From positions 310,001 to 374,000 of the forward strand of contig NZ_JAPWGM010000002.1 in the NCBI RefSeq assembly GCF_027213715.1: a stretch of DNA of 64,000 nucleotides, given 5' to 3'. The translations under genes were made by a program, and so were the position numbers. Positions 1 to 9,400 of this stretch are shown one piece after another. The DNA comes from Pedobacter punctiformis. GTDB lineage: Bacteria; Bacteroidota; Bacteroidia; Sphingobacteriales; Sphingobacteriaceae. The first letter of the stretch is position 1. Each line of letters begins with the position of its first letter. A model generated the notes under the pieces. That model searched no databases and was not told the origin of the DNA. It saw nothing but the letters and a program-made list of their open reading frames with translations.

Positions 1-292
1 ATGTTGGCACTTTAAAACTAAAAACCTGACAGCCCTGTGGATTTAAGCCACTCATTACATGCTCTATTGCACTATCTTTTCCGGCGGCATCCATAGCCTG
101 AAAAATAATTAATACAGAATGAGAATTAGCGGCATATAACTTCTCTTGCAGGTGATTAATTTCTATTTTAGCATTTACCAATGCATCTTTTGCCTTTTCT
201 TTATTATATCCGCCGGTATAATCTGTCTTTGCATTTTTTATAGAAAATTTCTTATCACCTTGTACAATAAGTCCTTTAAATTCGTTTTTCAT
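1..292 (-). CDS. Polyphosphate kinase 2 (PPK2) family protein, N-terminal part
   Basis: The first 97 codons are present; the gene runs off the left edge of the window. The product should transfer phosphate between polyphosphate and a nucleotide in the cytoplasm. The visible part contains the PPK2 Walker A segment [10 protein letters not shown] (residues 65-74, lysine 72), followed by the family stretch [17 protein letters not shown], which leads towards the substrate-binding lid. This N-terminal layout fits the PPK2 family. The nucleotide preference (AMP, ADP or both) cannot be judged from the fragment. It is divergent from the penicillin-binding protein gene, with about 140 bp between them. 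Further polyphosphate enzymes (PPK1, exopolyphosphatase, a polyphosphate-glucokinase-like protein) lie 26-35 kb to the right. Confidence 0.85.
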   Translation of the reverse strand, partial: MKNEFKGLIVQGDKKFSIKNAKTDYTGGYNKEKAKDALVNAKIEINHLQEKLYAANSHSVLIIFQAMDAAGKDSAIEHVMSGLNPQGCQVFSFKVPT

Positions 293-433
293 AATTAAAT
301 TCATGTAATTAATTCAATAGATCAATAATTTAAATATAGAATTAAAAAATAAGTAAACTAAATAAGTTAATTTACCTAGAGAGTTTTTTATATTTAACGC
401 CAAAGCATTAATCAACTGATCACCGCAACCAAT

Positions 434-2878
434 ATGTTTAAAGAGATAAAAAACAAGTACTTACGTTATCCTGTAATTGGTATTTTTTTTATAATAATTT
501 TCTTTTGTGCCCTTCAACTCAACTTTTTATGGTTATTTGGCTATTCTCCGAGTTACCATGATATAAAAGCACCAAGTCAACGCGTAGGTTCAGAGCTGTA
601 TACGGCTGATGGAAAACTAATCGGACGATATTTTAAAGAAAACAGAACACCAGTAACTTACGAAGAGATTGCGCCGAGTGTTATCAATGCATTAGTTGCA
701 ACAGAAGATGTTCGTTTTTACAAACACTGGGGCATTGATATTCAAGCGGTTATACGTGCAGTTGTAGGTATGGGAAAAGATGGCGGAGCAAGTACAATTA
801 CACAACAGCTGGCTAAAAATTTATACCGCACCCGTTACAATAAATCGTCAGGTGTATTATCTAAACTACCCCTGCTCCGAACTTTAATACCTAAATTAAA
901 AGAATGGATGACGGCTGTAAAGCTGGAATCTAATTATTCGAAGAAAGACATTATTACCATGTACCTGAATACGGTATCTTTTGGCAACAATACTTATGGC
1001 ATTAAAACTGCCAGCCGCATTTACTTTGATAAAGATGCTAAAGAACTGGCCACAAATGATGCTGCATTATTGGTTGGAATGCTCAAAGGAACTACACTTT
1101 ACAACCCAACAAAAAATCCTGAAAAGGCTTTAGAGCGTAGAAACACTGTTTTAAGCCAAATGAATAAATATAAGTTTTTAAGCAAGGATAGTTTGACTGA
1201 TTTGGTTAAACAACCCATTAAACTTAAAGAAGGTAAAATGGAAGATGGCAGTGATGGTGATTCTTACCTGAGGGCGGCTGTTTCTAAATATCTGGAAAAA
1301 TGGGCCAATGATAATGGTTATGATTTGTATGAAGACGGATTAAAAATTTATACCACAATCGATTCTAAATTACAGAAATACGCTGAGGAGGCTGTTCAGG
1401 AACAAATGAAAACACTTCAAAGAAGATTTTACAGTGTTTGGGGTAACGAAGATCCCTGGTATGACTCGGAAAAACAAAAGGTAGATTATCCTGCACGTGC
1501 CATGAAAAACTTACCTATTTATAGTTTATTACAAAAGAAATTTCCAAATCAGCCGGATTCTGTTACTGCCTATTTCAACAAAAAGAAAAAGATGCAAATC
1601 TTTACTTACAAAGGCGATCGAGATACTTTATTTTCTACAATAGACTCTATTCGCTATTACGGAAAGATACTGAATACCGGAATGATGACGATGGAGCCTT
1701 CGACCGGAAAGATTAAAGTTTGGGTGGGTGGTATCGATCATAAATTCTTTAAATACGACCACGTAAACCAATCTAAACGTCAGGCAGGATCAACTTTTAA
1801 ACCATTTGCTTATTTAACTGCTTTGGAACAAGGCATGAGCCCTTGTGATAAGTTTACCGATAAACCAGTGAAAATTGCCTATCAAAACAAAGGCGAAACC
1901 AAATACTGGGAGCCCAAAAATGCTGATTATAGTGTAAGTTACCGCGAAATGAGTTTACGTTGGGCAATGGCAAAATCAGTAAACACCATTACCGCTCAGG
2001 TAACCGAAAAAGTAGGCTGGGATAACGTAGTTAAATGGGCCCACGAATGTGGAATCGATAGCCATTTAGAATCTGTACCTTCTGTAAGTTTAGGCTCTAA
2101 CGACGTAACCGTTTATGAAATGGTTAAGGCATACAGCACTTTTTTAAACAAAGGTATAAAAACTGATCCTATCCTGGTTGAAAAAATTACGGATCTGGAT
2201 GACAACTTAATAGATGATTTTAAGCCTAAAACAAAAAGAGTTTTATCGGAAGAAATTGCCTGGTTAATGACTTATATGTTTAGAGGAGGAATGGAAGAAC
2301 CGGGTGGTACCTCTCAGGCTTTATGGGAATGGCCGGATTTATTCAGAAAAAACAATCAAATTGGTGGTAAAACAGGTACATCATCTGATTATGTTGATGC
2401 CTGGTACATGGGAATGACGAAAGATTTAGTGACTGGTGTTTGGGTTGGTTGCGATGAAAGAACAGCACACTTTAAAAACGGTGAACAAGGCGAAGGTTCA
2501 AGAACTGCCCTTCCTATTTTTGCTAAATTTATGGAAAAGGTTTATTTAGATCCATCCAGCGGTTATACTTATGGCCCTTTTCCTAAAGCAACCGTACCGA
2601 TTACCAGAACCATTAACTGTCCCAGCCCTAGAATTGTAGTGGATACTACTTCTACAGACAGCGTTTTAGTTGATTCGACAGATGTTAGTGTGCCGGCTGT
2701 TGAAGAAGAAACTATGGTCCCTGTTCCTGTTAAAGAGCCTGAGGTTAAAAAGGAAGAGAAGAAACCTGAGCCGGTACAAAATCAACCCGAAGCAACGGTT
2801 CCTTTAACCAAAAAAGAGGAACGCGAACTAAAAAGAAAAAAACGTCAGGAAGAAAGAGAGAAAAATGGGAACAATTAG
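434..2878 (+). CDS. Class A penicillin-binding protein (transglycosylase/transpeptidase)
   Basis: A bifunctional peptidoglycan synthase of the PBP1A type, anchored in the inner membrane and acting in the periplasm. One membrane helix (about residues 12-36) follows a short basic N-terminus. The GT51 glycosyltransferase domain shows the catalytic glutamate in EDVRFYKHWGID (E91) and the signature GGASTITQQLAKNL (117-130). The transpeptidase domain has all three penicillin-binding motifs: STFK with the nucleophile S453, SVN at 515-517 and KTG at 646-648. The C-terminus, after about residue 740, is a low-complexity Pro/Glu/Lys tail ending in a strongly basic stretch, as in many Bacteroidota homologues. 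At 814 residues it has the usual family length. It appears monocistronic. Confidence 0.95.
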   Translation: MFKEIKNKYLRYPVIGIFFIIIFFCALQLNFLWLFGYSPSYHDIKAPSQRVGSELYTADGKLIGRYFKENRTPVTYEEIAPSVINALVATEDVRFYKHWGIDIQAVIRAVVGMGKDGGASTITQQLAKNLYRTRYNKSSGVLSKLPLLRTLIPKLKEWMTAVKLESNYSKKDIITMYLNTVSFGNNTYGIKTASRIYFDKDAKELATNDAALLVGMLKGTTLYNPTKNPEKALERRNTVLSQMNKYKFLSKDSLTDLVKQPIKLKEGKMEDGSDGDSYLRAAVSKYLEKWANDNGYDLYEDGLKIYTTIDSKLQKYAEEAVQEQMKTLQRRFYSVWGNEDPWYDSEKQKVDYPARAMKNLPIYSLLQKKFPNQPDSVTAYFNKKKKMQIFTYKGDRDTLFSTIDSIRYYGKILNTGMMTMEPSTGKIKVWVGGIDHKFFKYDHVNQSKRQAGSTFKPFAYLTALEQGMSPCDKFTDKPVKIAYQNKGETKYWEPKNADYSVSYREMSLRWAMAKSVNTITAQVTEKVGWDNVVKWAHECGIDSHLESVPSVSLGSNDVTVYEMVKAYSTFLNKGIKTDPILVEKITDLDDNLIDDFKPKTKRVLSEEIAWLMTYMFRGGMEEPGGTSQALWEWPDLFRKNNQIGGKTGTSSDYVDAWYMGMTKDLVTGVWVGCDERTAHFKNGEQGEGSRTALPIFAKFMEKVYLDPSSGYTYGPFPKATVPITRTINCPSPRIVVDTTSTDSVLVDSTDVSVPAVEEETMVPVPVKEPEVKKEEKKPEPVQNQPEATVPLTKKEERELKRKKRQEEREKNGNN

Positions 2879-3010
2879 GTGCTCATTTTTCCCCCTATAA
2901 ATTTCAAGTTCTCTTTAATTGTTAAAATTTCTGTAGTCATTTAAACATTTGCTACTTTTATTTTAAATTTCTTAATGCGATTTGCAAAAATCATTACTTA
3001 AACCACATAT

Positions 3011-6000
3011 ATGAAAATAGGCTCTACTTTAATTAGGCAATATGTTCCGGTTTTGCTTCTGCTTATTCTTTCTCTCTCTGTTCAGGCGCAATACTTTGGG
3101 CAAAATAAGGTTCGATATAAAAAACTTGATTTTAAAGTTTTGCAAACGCCCCATTTCGAAATCTATTATTACATTAAGAATGAAAACTTATTAAAAAAAT
3201 TCTCCCAGGATGCCGAAACCTGGTACAAAATGCATCAGGAAGTATTTCGTGATACCTTTTTAACAAAAAATCCAATTATTCTATACAACAATCACCCTGA
3301 TTTTCAACAAACTACTGCATTGCAGGGCGAAATAGGTATAGGAACTGGCGGTGTTACCGAAGCTTTAAAAAACAGAGTAATTATGCCTGTTATGGAGCTG
3401 AATAGCCAAACCCGTCATGTTTTAGGTCACGAGCTGGTTCACGCTTTTCAATACCATGTTTTATTAGAAAAAGATTCCATCAGTTTAGATAATATCGGAC
3501 AAACTCCGCTATGGATGGTGGAAGGAATGGCAGAGTATTTATCCATTGGAAAACGGGATGCCTTTACCTCCATGTGGATGCGTGATGCAATGCTGAACCG
3601 GGATATTCCTTCATTAAAAGACCTGACCAATTCCAATAAATATTTCCCTTACCGCTACGGACAGGCCTTCTGGACTTATATCGGTTCGCAATATGGGGAT
3701 ACAACGATTGTTCCTTTATTTAAAAACACAGCTAAATATGGGTATGAAAACGCAATCAAGTATACTTTTGGCTATGACGATAAAACTTTGTCGGGTTTAT
3801 GGAAAAACTCCATCGATGAACATTACAAGCCAATGTTAAAGGCTGATAGCTCTCAGATTAAAATTACAGGAACTAAAATTATCGACAATAAAAATGCAGG
3901 AAATATGAACGTAGCACCTGCCCTTAGTCCTGATGGAAAATATTTGGCGTTCATGTCCGAAAAAGACCTTTTTGGTATTGATCTGTTTCTTGCTGATGCT
4001 AAAACCGGAAGAATTATCCGGAAATTAAGCAGTCAGCTTTCCAACGGACATATTGATGATTTTAACTTTATAGAATCTGCCGGAGCATGGTCACCGGATA
4101 GTAAGCAGTTTGCCTTCAGTATTTTTAGCAAGGGTAAAAATCAAATGATGATTATTGATGTGGCCAATGGAAATACCATCTCTCAAACCGCAATGGACCA
4201 GGTACAGCAATTTGGTAATTTAACCTGGTCGCCAAATGGAAAGGACATCGCCTTCTCGGGGATGGTAGAAGGACAAAGCGATCTGTTTTCTTATAATCTG
4301 GATACGAAACAGGTTACACAGATTACCTATGATGCATATTCTGATTATGCACCAAATTATTCTCCGGATGGGAAGAAACTCGTTTTTTCTTCGGATCGAG
4401 CAGCCATTCAAAATAAAAATATTCAGGCAGTTAACCCAATAAATTTAGCAGTTTATGATATCGCAAGTAAAAGTGTAAACAATCTGGATGTTTTTCCGGG
4501 TGCTAATAATTTAAATGCTCAGTTCTCTGCAAACAGCCAAAATATCTATTTTCTATCTAACCGGGATGGTTTCAGAAATTTGTACAAGTACAATTTTGCA
4601 GATCATACGGTAGATCAGCTAACCGATTATTTTACAGGAATTAGCGGAATAACCGAGTTCTCCCCTGCCATTTCCGTATCACAAACTGATGATATTGTTT
4701 ACAGTTATTATCGCTATCAGCGCTATACTTTGTATAATGCAAAATTAAACAGCTTTAAAGCAAAAAGAATTGGCAATCAGGAAGAAAATTTTGATGCTGC
4801 AGTGTTACCTCCTATGGAAAACATTGGCGTAAACATCATTAATTCAAACCTTTCAAACTTTGACAGGTTTAAAAAAGTTACTGCAGATTCAATGAAAACT
4901 GTTCCTTACAAACCTAAATTCAGATTAGATTATCTGGCAAACAGTGGCGTAGGTGTTTCAACAAGTCGTTTCGGAACAGGTGTACAAGGCGGTATTGTAG
5001 GGATGTTTAGTGATATATTAGGCACAAATCAAATTATTGCCAACTTATCCATTAACGGAGAGATTTACGATTTTGGTGGTTTGGTTGGTTATGTAAATCA
5101 AAAAAGCAGAGTGAACTGGGGAGCTGCAGTTTCACACATCCCTTATATTTCAGGGTTAAGCTCTTATAATATAGAAAATGTTACTTTAAATGACGGCACC
5201 ACAACGGCAGCTGAAAATTACCGTACTGACATTATCAGAACTTTTGAAGATCAGTTTCAGCTATTTGGGGCCTACCCATTCAGCAAAATACATAGATTTG
5301 AATTGGGTGGAGCATTTTCTCATTACAGTTATCGTGTAGATCGTTACAGCAAATATTATGATGTGACAACCGGGGTTTATCTGGGTTCTGATAAAACTAA
5401 GGTTTCAAATGAGGAAGCCAGCGCAGATTTAGGAATTCCTTTTAATTCTTTTACCTTATATCAGCTTAATGCAACATTTGTTGGGGATAACTCAATTTTT
5501 GGCCTTGCAGCGCCTTTGGACGGCTTCAGGTACCGAGTTGGTGCTGAAAAATATTTTGGAACGTATGATTTTGCAGCCATTAATATTGATTTAAGAAAAT
5601 ACTGGAGAATTAAACCCATAACTATTGCCGCCAGAAGTTACAATAATTTGCGTATTGGTAAAGATGCAGATAAACTGTACCCAATGTATGTGGGTTACCC
5701 CTATTTAATCAGAGGTTATGAAGCGAATTCGATTTATAAAAACACCACTCAAAGTTCATCAAGTACATTCGACATTAACCAACTAACGGGTAGCAAAATA
5801 GCGGTATTTAACTTCGAAGTCAGGTTACCATTTACCGGCCCTAAAAAACTTGCCGCAATCCCGTCTAAACTGTTATTTACAGATTTAAACTTATTCTTTG
5901 ATGCAGGTTTAGCCTGGACCAACGATACAGAGGTTGTATTTAAAAATGCACCAACCTACGTAGATAATATTTCACTGGATAAAAATGGTAATCCGATTAT

Positions 6001-6184
6001 TAAAAACGGAAAACCTGTAACTTATCAAACCACTACTGAACGTGTACCTGCAATGAGTGTTGGTATTTCATTACGTGTTAACGTTTTTGGATACTTTGTA
6101 CTGGAGCCTTATTACGCCTTCCCTTTCCAACGCAAAGATGTTAAAGGAGGTGTATTTGGTTTAACCTTTGCACCAGGCTGGTAA
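3011..6184 (+). CDS. Secreted zinc-metallopeptidase / PD40 propeller / outer-membrane barrel protein
   Basis: An exported protein of 1057 residues with a signal peptide (1-27, ending SVQA). An M1/MA-like peptidase region carries HELVH (H140, E141, H144), followed by WMVEGMAEYLS (about 169-179), which can supply the third zinc ligand. From about residue 290 to 600 there are repeated segments such as PALSPDGKYLAFMSE, AWSPDSKQFAFS, TWSPNGKDIAFSG and NYSPDGKKLVFSS. This is the TolB/PD40 beta-propeller repeat. The C-terminal 400 residues alternate aromatic and polar residues and end in a strand-like VFGLTFAPGW, resembling an outer-membrane barrel of the BamA/D15 type. The function is unknown; surface proteolysis is an inference. 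A strong terminator follows. Confidence 0.85.
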   Translation: MKIGSTLIRQYVPVLLLLILSLSVQAQYFGQNKVRYKKLDFKVLQTPHFEIYYYIKNENLLKKFSQDAETWYKMHQEVFRDTFLTKNPIILYNNHPDFQQTTALQGEIGIGTGGVTEALKNRVIMPVMELNSQTRHVLGHELVHAFQYHVLLEKDSISLDNIGQTPLWMVEGMAEYLSIGKRDAFTSMWMRDAMLNRDIPSLKDLTNSNKYFPYRYGQAFWTYIGSQYGDTTIVPLFKNTAKYGYENAIKYTFGYDDKTLSGLWKNSIDEHYKPMLKADSSQIKITGTKIIDNKNAGNMNVAPALSPDGKYLAFMSEKDLFGIDLFLADAKTGRIIRKLSSQLSNGHIDDFNFIESAGAWSPDSKQFAFSIFSKGKNQMMIIDVANGNTISQTAMDQVQQFGNLTWSPNGKDIAFSGMVEGQSDLFSYNLDTKQVTQITYDAYSDYAPNYSPDGKKLVFSSDRAAIQNKNIQAVNPINLAVYDIASKSVNNLDVFPGANNLNAQFSANSQNIYFLSNRDGFRNLYKYNFADHTVDQLTDYFTGISGITEFSPAISVSQTDDIVYSYYRYQRYTLYNAKLNSFKAKRIGNQEENFDAAVLPPMENIGVNIINSNLSNFDRFKKVTADSMKTVPYKPKFRLDYLANSGVGVSTSRFGTGVQGGIVGMFSDILGTNQIIANLSINGEIYDFGGLVGYVNQKSRVNWGAAVSHIPYISGLSSYNIENVTLNDGTTTAAENYRTDIIRTFEDQFQLFGAYPFSKIHRFELGGAFSHYSYRVDRYSKYYDVTTGVYLGSDKTKVSNEEASADLGIPFNSFTLYQLNATFVGDNSIFGLAAPLDGFRYRVGAEKYFGTYDFAAINIDLRKYWRIKPITIAARSYNNLRIGKDADKLYPMYVGYPYLIRGYEANSIYKNTTQSSSSTFDINQLTGSKIAVFNFEVRLPFTGPKKLAAIPSKLLFTDLNLFFDAGLAWTNDTEVVFKNAPTYVDNISLDKNGNPIIKNGKPVTYQTTTERVPAMSVGISLRVNVFGYFVLEPYYAFPFQRKDVKGGVFGLTFAPGW

Positions 6185-6223
6185 TTTTTGCATAAAGAAA
6201 TTAAATAGCATAACTATTAATTG

Positions 6224-6257
6224 AACGATCGGATGGCATCCGGTCGTTTTTTCTTTT
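6224..6257 (+). terminator. Rho-independent terminator
   Basis: A ten-base-pair stem, with AACGATCGGA facing TCCGGTCGTT (one G-T wobble) and a TGGCA loop, is followed by a run of T with one C. It lies about 40 bp after the metallopeptidase/propeller gene and faces the end of the GIY-YIG gene. Confidence 0.85.
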
Positions 6258-6298
6258 AGGTAAATATTCTTTGAGTCTTATTTATTTATCTTCCTGCT

Positions 6299-6646
6299 TT
6301 AAGATAAGCTGCTGAAAGAAAGTTTAACCTGATTTACAGGCCTGTGCAAAAGGATATTTTCGAAATCTAATCCAATTGTTAAATCAATCCAGTCAGGGTT
6401 ACAAGATCTTACCAAACGTTCTTTTTGCATACGCGTAAAACGGCTGATTAACTTAAAACGTGCCAAAGCTTGTGCTTCTGTTTTAAACTCTTCAAAATAA
6501 ACCAGGCGGGTTAGCTGTTTAGTATTGTCGAAAAATAAATTGGGCATCTTTTTGTAAAAATCCAATGTTTTAATCAAATCAGAGCTCATGCCTACATGCA
6601 TGCTGGTACGGTTTCGGTCGGTAACGATATAAACAAACTTTTTCAT
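6299..6646 (-). CDS. GIY-YIG nuclease superfamily protein
   Basis: A 115-residue single-domain protein resembling the short UPF0213/YhbQ type of GIY-YIG protein. The two signature strands are FVYIVTD (residues 4-10) and HVGMSSDL (17-24), so G-I-Y is replaced by F-V-Y and Y-I-G by H-V-G. These proteins are suspected DNA nucleases, but this branch has no settled role. The middle part, RLVYFEEFKTEAQALARFK, matches the conserved segment that follows the core. The gene is divergent from the LexA-like repressor and shares a 192-bp control region holding several TTACTAA-type sites, so it may be controlled by that repressor (inference). Confidence 0.8.
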   Translation of the reverse strand: MKKFVYIVTDRNRTSMHVGMSSDLIKTLDFYKKMPNLFFDNTKQLTRLVYFEEFKTEAQALARFKLISRFTRMQKERLVRSCNPDWIDLTIGLDFENILLHRPVNQVKLSFSSLS

Positions 6647-6732
6647 AACCTTTAATATGGTTTTCTAATTGTTATTGAGTTTTACACTTAAAGATGCAGG
6701 CTCGTAATAACGGTGTTAAAAATTTCAACTAA

Positions 6733-6811
6733 ACTAATTAGTATATACTCTTGCAATTCAAAATAATATTACTAACTTTATTGGCATAAAATTACTAACT
6801 ATTTTAGTAAT
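6733..6811. promoter_or_regulatory. Putative operator cluster for the XRE/S24 repressor
   Basis: The divergent region contains a perfect inverted repeat, ATTACTAA-CTATT-TTAGTAAT (6791-6811). A second copy of ATTACTAACT is at 6768-6777, and the palindrome ACTAATTAGT is at 6733-6742. The same half-site, (A)TTACTAA, recurs 28-70 bp before the repressor start codon. This is the arrangement expected of an autoregulated dimeric HTH repressor. That the repressor binds here is an inference from position and symmetry. Confidence 0.6.
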
Positions 6812-6838
6812 TCCAAATTTATTTTAAAATTTATTTTT

Positions 6839-7615
6839 ATGTCGAATATTTCAAATAATTTAAAGTACCTCAGAAAGAAAAAAGCCCATACACAACAGCA
6901 ATTCGCTGATATTATGGAAATTAAAAGATCACTGATCGGAGCGTACGAGGAAGACCGTGCAGAACCAAAATATGAATTGCTAAAAAAAATAGCAGAATAT
7001 TTTGACCTCACTATCGACGAATTTATTAATGAAAAGATATCTGACGCATGGAAACCCAAGCCAAAAAGCTCAGGTTCTAACTTAAGGGTATTAAGTATTT
7101 CTGTAGATCAGAACGACAATGAAAATATAGAATTGGTTCCGGTTAAAGCCAGTGCTGGTTATTTAAATGGTTTTTCCGATCCTCAGTATATTAGTGATTT
7201 ACCTAAGTTTCAGTTGCCAATTCCAGCTTTACGCCAGGGTACATTTCGTGCATTTGAAATTATGGGCGATAGTATGCTTCCGGTACAACCCGGCAGTTTA
7301 ATTATTGGCGAATATCTGGATAACTGGAATGAAGTTAAAACTGGCGAAACTTACATTGTAATCAGTAAAAATGAAGGTGTGGTTTATAAAAGAGCGGGCA
7401 ACCGGTTTAAAGAAAATAAAGATTTAAAATTAATTTCGGACAATAAGGTTTACGATCCTTATACCATTGCTGCCGACGATATTTTGGAAATATGGAAAGC
7501 AAAGGCATATATTTCGACCTCTTTGCCTGAGCCAACGCCAGATCCTACTATCGAAACCTTAACACAGATGATGTCGCAAATGCAAAAATCAATTTCTCAG
7601 CTAAATAGAAATTAA
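6839..7615 (+). CDS. XRE-family HTH repressor with LexA-like S24 peptidase domain
   Basis: A 258-residue regulator. Residues 5-62 form an XRE helix-turn-helix (LRKKKAHTQQQFADIMEIKRSL and onward). Residues 130-225 form an S24 signal-peptidase-like fold with the catalytic serine in GDSMLP (S145) and the lysine in VVYKRAG (K184). An Ala-Gly pair at 106-107 (KASAGYLNGF) sits where LexA/CI-type proteins cut themselves. The protein may therefore be inactivated by self-cleavage after DNA damage, although many Bacteroidota relatives have no proven SOS role. The C-terminus has a Gln/Met-rich tail that may form a short coiled coil. TTACTAA-type sites upstream suggest autoregulation. Confidence 0.88.
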   Translation: MSNISNNLKYLRKKKAHTQQQFADIMEIKRSLIGAYEEDRAEPKYELLKKIAEYFDLTIDEFINEKISDAWKPKPKSSGSNLRVLSISVDQNDNENIELVPVKASAGYLNGFSDPQYISDLPKFQLPIPALRQGTFRAFEIMGDSMLPVQPGSLIIGEYLDNWNEVKTGETYIVISKNEGVVYKRAGNRFKENKDLKLISDNKVYDPYTIAADDILEIWKAKAYISTSLPEPTPDPTIETLTQMMSQMQKSISQLNRN

Positions 7616-7695
7616 CAAATTTTAACAATTGCCGATTAAACCGTTTTGTTTTTTTTCGCTCTATCAGTTTAAACAACAACATAAACACATAGAAA

Positions 7696-8160
7696 ATGAA
7701 AAAAACAATTTTAACTATAGCAATAGCGGTGATGGGATTTACAGCTGCCTTTGCTCAAGACACAACCAAAAGACATCACATGCAGATGTCTAAAATGTCT
7801 AAATTAACTGCTGAACAAAGAGCTGAAAAAGCAACAGCAGCAATGGATAAAAAGTTAAGTCTTACAGCTGATCAAAAAGCCAAGGTTTATGCAGTGGAAT
7901 TAGACAGGGCTAAAAAAATGGAGACCTGGCGCAGTGCAGACAGAGATGCGATGAAAGGAAAGATGAAAGATCGTAAAGCAGATATGGATGCATCAAAAAA
8001 ACAGCTGGACCAAATTTTAACAGCTGACCAGAAAACTAAACTGGATGCTTTCAGAGCAGAAGCTAAGGAGAAAATGAAAAACATGAAACCAAGACAAAGA
8101 GATGGTCAGGGTAGAAAATCAAAACCTCCTGTTGTTTCAAATCCACCTGCACAAGGTTAA
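7696..8160 (+). CDS. Small secreted Spy/CpxP-like protein
   Basis: A 154-residue exported protein with a signal peptide ending in FAAFAQ-like sequence (TAAFAQ, residues 16-21). The mature part is helical, very rich in Lys, Ala, Met and Asp, with two LTA(E/D)Q motifs (LTAEQR near 38 and LTADQK near 56) and a third ILTADQK near 104. This resembles the LTxxQ repeats of periplasmic Spy/CpxP chaperones and the DUF4890-type proteins of Bacteroidota. The C-terminus is basic and Pro-rich. A role in envelope stress is only inferred. It stands alone, with its own terminator. Confidence 0.7.
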   Translation: MKKTILTIAIAVMGFTAAFAQDTTKRHHMQMSKMSKLTAEQRAEKATAAMDKKLSLTADQKAKVYAVELDRAKKMETWRSADRDAMKGKMKDRKADMDASKKQLDQILTADQKTKLDAFRAEAKEKMKNMKPRQRDGQGRKSKPPVVSNPPAQG

Positions 8161-8176
8161 ATAAATTCAAATATAA

Positions 8177-8214
8177 AGAAAGCGGTTCCTCAAAAAGGAC
8201 CGCTTTCTTTTTTT
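8177..8214 (+). terminator. Rho-independent terminator
   Basis: The stem GAAAGCGGTTCC / GGACCGCTTTC with a short A-rich loop is followed by an eight-base T run. It lies directly after the Spy-like gene. Confidence 0.9.
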
Positions 8215-8275
8215 ACAGCAAGATTCATTTAAACAAAAAGCTGTATTATTCTGCTGCTTTCTTTATTTTTGAGCA

Positions 8276-9400
8276 ATGAGCAAAATCGAACAGTTTTTAA
8301 ATTTGAAACTTCAGCAAAGAATTGATGATCACTCCATCAGGCGCTTAAAAACTTCCTTCCCTCCTGTTGATTTTTGTTCTAATGATTATATCGGTTTTGC
8401 AAGATCGGAAGTCTTAAAAGAGGCTGTAAATGTTGAATTACAAAATTTACCAGTCTATGCAAATGGCTCGGGAGGATCACGTTTACTTAGTGGAAACACA
8501 CTTTATATAGAAGAAACTGAACGATATATTGCAGATTTTCATCAGGCCGAAAGTGGTCTGATTTTTAATTCAGGTTACGATGCAAATGTTGGTTTATTAT
8601 CCAGCATTCCACAACGCGGTGATACTATTATTACGGATGAGCTTATTCATGCCAGTATTATAGACGGTTGCCGGCTAAGTTATGCTACCCGTTATAAATT
8701 TGCTCATAACGATTTAAACGATCTTGAAGCGAAGATTAAAATTGGCAAAGGAAATATTTTTGTGGTGATAGAAAGTGTTTATTCCATGGATGGCGACATT
8801 CCTCCTTTAACAGCAATTGCCACACTTTGCGAAAAGTACGGAGCCAATTTAATTGTTGATGAAGCCCATGCAACAGGTATTTTTGGAACACAAGGCCAGG
8901 GATTGGTGAATCAGTTTAATCTAACAAATCAGGTTTTTGCCCGGATTGTTACTTTTGGAAAAGCCATGGGTACTCACGGTGCTATTATATTAGGAAGTCA
9001 AAATTTACGCAATTACCTGATAAATTATGCCCGCTCTTTTATATACACTACTGCAGCGCCCATTCATTCAATTGTTGCCATTAAATGTGCTTATCAATTG
9101 TTGCTGCAAAGCGACTTCCAATTAATACATCATAAAATTAATCTCTTCAGGGAGTTGGCCGGACAAAAAAATATAGCTTCAATGGATAGTGTCAGTCCGA
9201 TACAGGGCATTCTTTTTTCTTCAAATGAGGAAACCAAAGCAGCAGCTTCAAAATTACAGGAGTATCAGTTTGATGTAAGAGCAATTCTAAGTCCTACCGT
9301 ACCGAAAGGCAAAGAGCGATTGAGAATTTGTTTGCATAGCTTTAATACTGACCAGGAAATTATTGATTTAACCAACCACTTAAGAAACATCAATGACTAA
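8276..9400 (+). CDS. bioF: 8-amino-7-oxononanoate synthase (BioF)
   Basis: A PLP-dependent enzyme of the alpha-oxoamine synthase family. It condenses pimeloyl-ACP (or -CoA) with L-alanine in the first committed step of the biotin ring pathway. The key features are all present: NSGYDANVGLLSS, the cofactor aspartate and histidine in IVDEAHATG (D195, H198) and the Schiff-base lysine in VTFGKAMGTHGA (K229). At 374 residues it is of normal length. It overlaps bioD by 8 bp, so the two are almost certainly cotranslated. bioA and bioB are not in this window. Confidence 0.93.
   Translation: MSKIEQFLNLKLQQRIDDHSIRRLKTSFPPVDFCSNDYIGFARSEVLKEAVNVELQNLPVYANGSGGSRLLSGNTLYIEETERYIADFHQAESGLIFNSGYDANVGLLSSIPQRGDTIITDELIHASIIDGCRLSYATRYKFAHNDLNDLEAKIKIGKGNIFVVIESVYSMDGDIPPLTAIATLCEKYGANLIVDEAHATGIFGTQGQGLVNQFNLTNQVFARIVTFGKAMGTHGAIILGSQNLRNYLINYARSFIYTTAAPIHSIVAIKCAYQLLLQSDFQLIHHKINLFRELAGQKNIASMDSVSPIQGILFSSNEETKAAASKLQEYQFDVRAILSPTVPKGKERLRICLHSFNTDQEIIDLTNHLRNIND

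Noticed and set aside
8264..8271. TATTTTTG, a -7 box match, four bases before the bioF start codon
   Set aside because: It would start transcription at or inside the ATG, giving a leaderless message, and no -33 TTTG is seen. Probably chance in AT-rich sequence.
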